From: JBIOJM01 sp044450785
GTDB lineage: Bacteria; Planctomycetota; Planctomycetia; Isosphaerales; Isosphaeraceae
Reading direction: 5' to 3'
DNA: 16,057 nucleotides
Assembly: GCA_044450785.1 (NCBI GenBank)
Contig: JBIOJM010000237.1
Span: forward strand, 1 to 16,057
Part shown: positions 13,970-16,057 of the stretch, piece by piece
Position numbering within the stretch: position 1 is the first letter of the stretch
Layout of the letters: every line of letters begins with the position of its first letter
Program-made: the position numbers and the translations under genes
The notes under the pieces: model-generated
Databases searched by the model: none
The model's input: only the letters and a program-made list of their open reading frames with translations
Told to the model about the DNA's origin: nothing

Positions 13970-15266
13970 CGGCCGGCCCGGCGTCGACCTGCGGCGAAGC
14001 CAGCACTCCCGTCGCCGTCACGAATAGCGCCGCCAGCACGCAGAGCATGGCGGAAAGACCCATCGCGAATGCAACCCCCCACGACTGGGCCACCCGGCCC
14101 GTCCAGAGCGCGCCCAGCGGCACCGAGCCGGAATACACGATCATCCAGATGCCCATCACCCGGCCCCGGAGATGGTCGGGGACGGCGAGCTGGATGAGCA
14201 TCATCGACGAGGAATAGACGAAGACGGCGCCCACTCCTGTCCCCATCAGGCAGACGGCCCCCGCCGAGACTCGAACCCAGGCGGGTGCGGCCGACGGCAG
14301 CCAGAGGGGCAGCAAGGCCGCGCACGCCAGCGATGCACCGAAGAACACCATGCCCACGATCGTTAACCGCTCCTTGTGCCGCATGCTGGCCAGCGAAGCC
14401 ACCACGAGTGCGCCCACCGTCGCACCGATCCCGCCACAGGCCAGCAGGGCGCTGTAGCCTCCAACCCCGGTCTGGACGACCCGACGCGCGTAGGCCGGCA
14501 CCATCGCCTCGTAGCCCATGGCGACCACTCCGAAGAAGGCCACCAGCGCGAACTGCGAGAGGATCCGCCGGTCGCTGCGCAGGTAACCCAGCCCGCCGAA
14601 CGCGGCCTTGAACGTGAGCGCCTCGCGATGGTCGTTCGAACGCGGCGTGAGCCGGATCGACAAGAGCGCCGCGATGGCCGCCAGGTAACTCACCCCGTTC
14701 AAGGCGAAGCACCCGGTCGCCCCCAACAAGGAAAGACCCAGACCGGCCAGGGCCGGGCCCAGCACGCGCGTCGCATTGAACAGGCCCGAATTGAGCGCGA
14801 TCGCGTTCGACAAAATCTCCGGGCCCACCAGCTCGTAAAAGAAAACCTGCCGGCTCGGCAGCTCGAATGTGACGCAGATCCGCGCGAGGGCCAGGATCAA
14901 CGCCATCTGCCAGATTTGGATAACCTGAAGCCCGATCAAGAGCGACAGAACAAACGCCAGCGCCATCTGGCCGCATTCCATCAACACGATCATCCGCAAC
15001 GGGGCAATCCGGTCGGCGAGCGCGCCGGCGTAGAGGCCGACCAGGATCCCCGGCAGCAGCGACGCCACCTCGACGATCCCAAGCATGAACTCCGAGCCGG
15101 TCCGCTCGTAGACGAGCCACCGGACCGCCGCGGCCTGGAGCCACGTACCGATCAGGCTGATCCCTTGCCCGATGTAATACCGTCGAAAACCCGGATGACC
15201 CAGGGCGGCGAACGTTCGTGAAAAGGCGGAGCCAATAGCGATCGAACGGGTTGCGGATTCGGCCAT
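13938..15266 (-). CDS. MFS exporter, EntS/MFS_3-like
   Basis: A 442-residue major facilitator superfamily transporter of the MFS_3 (EntS-like) branch, which includes siderophore and drug exporters. Eleven to twelve hydrophobic segments are visible. The motif-A-like loop GALADRIAPLRM is at 81-92, GPALAGLGLSLLGATG marks the middle of the first half, and DHLRGRVMGIWM the corresponding loop of the second half. ATG at 15266 (complement) is chosen over a TTG one codon upstream; GAGGGA lies a few bases ahead of it. It reads toward the ceramidase-like gene and ends 32 bp inside it. A 62-residue ORF on the same strand ends 24 bp upstream and may be co-transcribed. The substrate cannot be deduced. Confidence 0.9.
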   Translation of the reverse strand: MAESATRSIAIGSAFSRTFAALGHPGFRRYYIGQGISLIGTWLQAAAVRWLVYERTGSEFMLGIVEVASLLPGILVGLYAGALADRIAPLRMIVLMECGQMALAFVLSLLIGLQVIQIWQMALILALARICVTFELPSRQVFFYELVGPEILSNAIALNSGLFNATRVLGPALAGLGLSLLGATGCFALNGVSYLAAIAALLSIRLTPRSNDHREALTFKAAFGGLGYLRSDRRILSQFALVAFFGVVAMGYEAMVPAYARRVVQTGVGGYSALLACGGIGATVGALVVASLASMRHKERLTIVGMVFFGASLACAALLPLWLPSAAPAWVRVSAGAVCLMGTGVGAVFVYSSSMMLIQLAVPDHLRGRVMGIWMIVYSGSVPLGALWTGRVAQSWGVAFAMGLSAMLCVLAALFVTATGVLASPQVDAGPAVSDPGAPEAA

Positions 15267-15290
15267 CAAGGTCCCTCGGCGCCGGCGAAT

Positions 15291-15479
15291 TCAGTACACT
15301 CCCTTGAACATCGGCCGATGGGGGCGTCCTTCGTCGATCCCGCGCATGAACTCACCGATTGTACCCGGCGGGTCATCATCGTGAATCTGCGCGACCGCAT
15401 CAATGGTCTTCCGAACCGCTTTGTTCCGCTGGCGCCGCTCTTCCTCGCTGATCCGACGGATCTTCCCGTCAGGTCCCAC
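15291..15479 (-). CDS. Small charged hypothetical protein
   Basis: A 62-residue product from a GTG start, rich in Arg, Glu and Asp, with an EEERRQRNKAVRKTIDAV helix (residues 12-29) and the ending IDEGRPHRPMFKGVY. Short charged proteins ending in such a DExRPxxxxF pattern are common in planctomycete genomes and are sometimes found beside PIN-domain toxins, so an antitoxin-like role is possible, but no toxin follows here; an MFS gene does, 24 bp downstream. No Shine-Dalgarno stands before the GTG and a stop lies 12 bp upstream. The true N-terminus may have been lost at the junction with the helicase remnant behind it. Coding status is likely but not certain. Confidence 0.5.
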   Translation of the reverse strand: MGPDGKIRRISEEERRQRNKAVRKTIDAVAQIHDDDPPGTIGEFMRGIDEGRPHRPMFKGVY

Positions 15480-15491
15480 GCACGATTGTGG

Positions 15492-15746
15492 TCAATCTCG
15501 GGAGGCGTGGAGTTCCCAAACGAGGGCGAAGCGCGCACAAGTGCGTTTGGAACGAGGGGCAATGCGGCGCAGCTCTACGGTGCGGCACGCTGTTGACTTC
15601 GGCCAGCGGGGTGAGGCGGCAACCTTTTGACCCGCGAGCGTGGTGAGCAGGTCGAAGAGCTTGGATGGGGTTCCAGGGCGAAGGACAGGCAACGCGCGCT
15701 CTTCGGCGTGGCCCTCATCGGCCGTTTGCGACGACCGAGCCGGCAT
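15492..15746 (-). pseudogene. Decayed fragment of a second helicase-like gene
   Basis: Within this open frame, positions 15674-15555 encode 40 residues that align without gaps to residues 432-471 of the helicase-like protein at 1122-2747. I count 29 identities, including GTPSKL, ASPRWPKS and ELRRIAP. The DNA itself is also clearly similar, for example CCCATCCAAGCT and CCCCGCTGGCCGAA. On either side the similarity fades, and no ATP-binding part is present. It lies in inverted orientation relative to the full gene, about 13 kb away. There is no credible start, so it is a relic rather than a gene. The family assignment rests only on the match to the other copy. Confidence 0.75.
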
Positions 15747-15755
15747 CGCAAGTTA

Positions 15756-15769
15756 TCGTGCCAGCACGA
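15756..15769. repeat. 14-bp dyad TCGTGC-CA-GCACGA
   Basis: TCGTGC (15756-15761) and GCACGA (15764-15769) are perfect inverted arms around CA. It may be a regulator site or chance; it lies in the gene-poor right end between the helicase remnant and the possible partial ORF. Confidence 0.3.
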
Positions 15770-15857
15770 CATTAGCCAAACCGCGGCTGGCATTGCATCG
15801 TGACGAGCACGCCTCTGCACTGCGTGTCCTTTTTCAGATTGTCTGGGTTGTGACCTC

Positions 15858-16055
15858 TCATTCCGCACATCTGCCGTTGATTATCCCCGAATTTCGCCCC
15901 CCGGCTAGAGAACGGCGGCTGAGGGGCGCGGACGCTGGCTGCAGTCTCGGTACCAGGCCGGGGCGGATGACCGCCGCCACCAACACCGTGCCGATCATGC
16001 CGACGTGATCGCCAAGGACCACGAAGGCACCGGGAGCGTTTTTGTCTCCGAGACG
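15858..16055 (-). CDS. Possible 3' end of a gene entering from the right edge
   Basis: On the minus strand a frame is open from the window edge to a TGA at 15858-15860, 65 codons. Its first 35 codons have strong GC third-position bias, like the real genes here, and encode a glycine- and valine-rich hydrophobic segment, GDHVGMIGTVLVAAVIRPGL. The last 25 codons look less gene-like. I do not recognise the protein. It could be the C-terminus of a membrane or secreted protein, or a chance frame in GC-rich DNA. The start lies outside the window. Confidence 0.3.
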   Translation of the reverse strand, partial: RLGDKNAPGAFVVLGDHVGMIGTVLVAAVIRPGLVPRLQPASAPLSRRSLAGGRNSGIINGRCAE

Positions 16056-16057
16056 CA

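Noticed and set aside
13840..15144. Second long minus-strand frame within the MFS gene (434 codons)
   Set aside because: Frame-shifted shadow of the MFS gene; its product is Gly/Arg/Ala-rich without membrane segments, whereas the other frame gives a clear transporter.

Overview
The window is about 16 kb of GC-rich DNA with long, high-GC3 genes. The family mix fits a member of the Planctomycetota, probably near the Isosphaeraceae: a split P-protein (gcvPA/gcvPB), an Uma2-family nuclease-like gene, a secreted neutral-ceramidase-type protein, a GT87-type membrane glycosyltransferase, and a P-loop helicase-like gene of mobile-element character. This taxonomic placement is inference from gene families and style; no rRNA or other marker is present.

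Layout. Positions 1-1121 hold no convincing gene, but 560-750 carries a dense cluster of palindromes and TTGTGCCAC repeats. It lies upstream of an orphan P-loop ATPase/helicase-like gene (1122-2747, +). Next comes the glycine cleavage operon (3024-8040, +): gcvT, gcvH, gcvPA, an Uma2-family gene wedged in, then gcvPB. A likely promoter sits at 2934-2963. After a 360-bp gap with one doubtful small ORF come three co-directional envelope-type genes: a WecG/TagA/CpsF glycosyltransferase (8402-9214), a GspF/PilC-like membrane protein with a long low-complexity N-terminus (9349-10662), and a GT87/DUF2029 membrane glycosyltransferase (10756-12282). The last ORF runs at its 3' end into the antisense of a decayed vapC toxin gene. 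A secreted ceramidase-like hydrolase (12542-13969, +) overlaps tail to tail with an MFS exporter (13938-15266, -). A 62-residue ORF lies just upstream of the exporter, and behind it is a decayed fragment of a second copy of the 1122-2747 helicase-like gene. The right edge may hold one partial ORF.

How the genes work together. GcvT, GcvH, GcvPA and GcvPB supply the T, H and P proteins for oxidative cleavage of glycine to CO2, ammonia and methylene-tetrahydrofolate. The L protein (dihydrolipoyl dehydrogenase) and the lipoylation enzymes are not in the window. The two glycosyltransferases point to extracellular or envelope polysaccharide assembly. The two ends of the window and the 12.2-12.4 kb junction show mobile-element and toxin-antitoxin debris around an otherwise ordinary chromosomal core.

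I did not find a clear new multi-gene system. The best leads are the repeat/palindrome cluster ahead of the orphan helicase-like gene, the inverted second remnant of that gene about 13 kb away, the vapC remnant that appears to have supplied the tail of the GT87 ORF, and the Uma2 gene inside the gcv operon.
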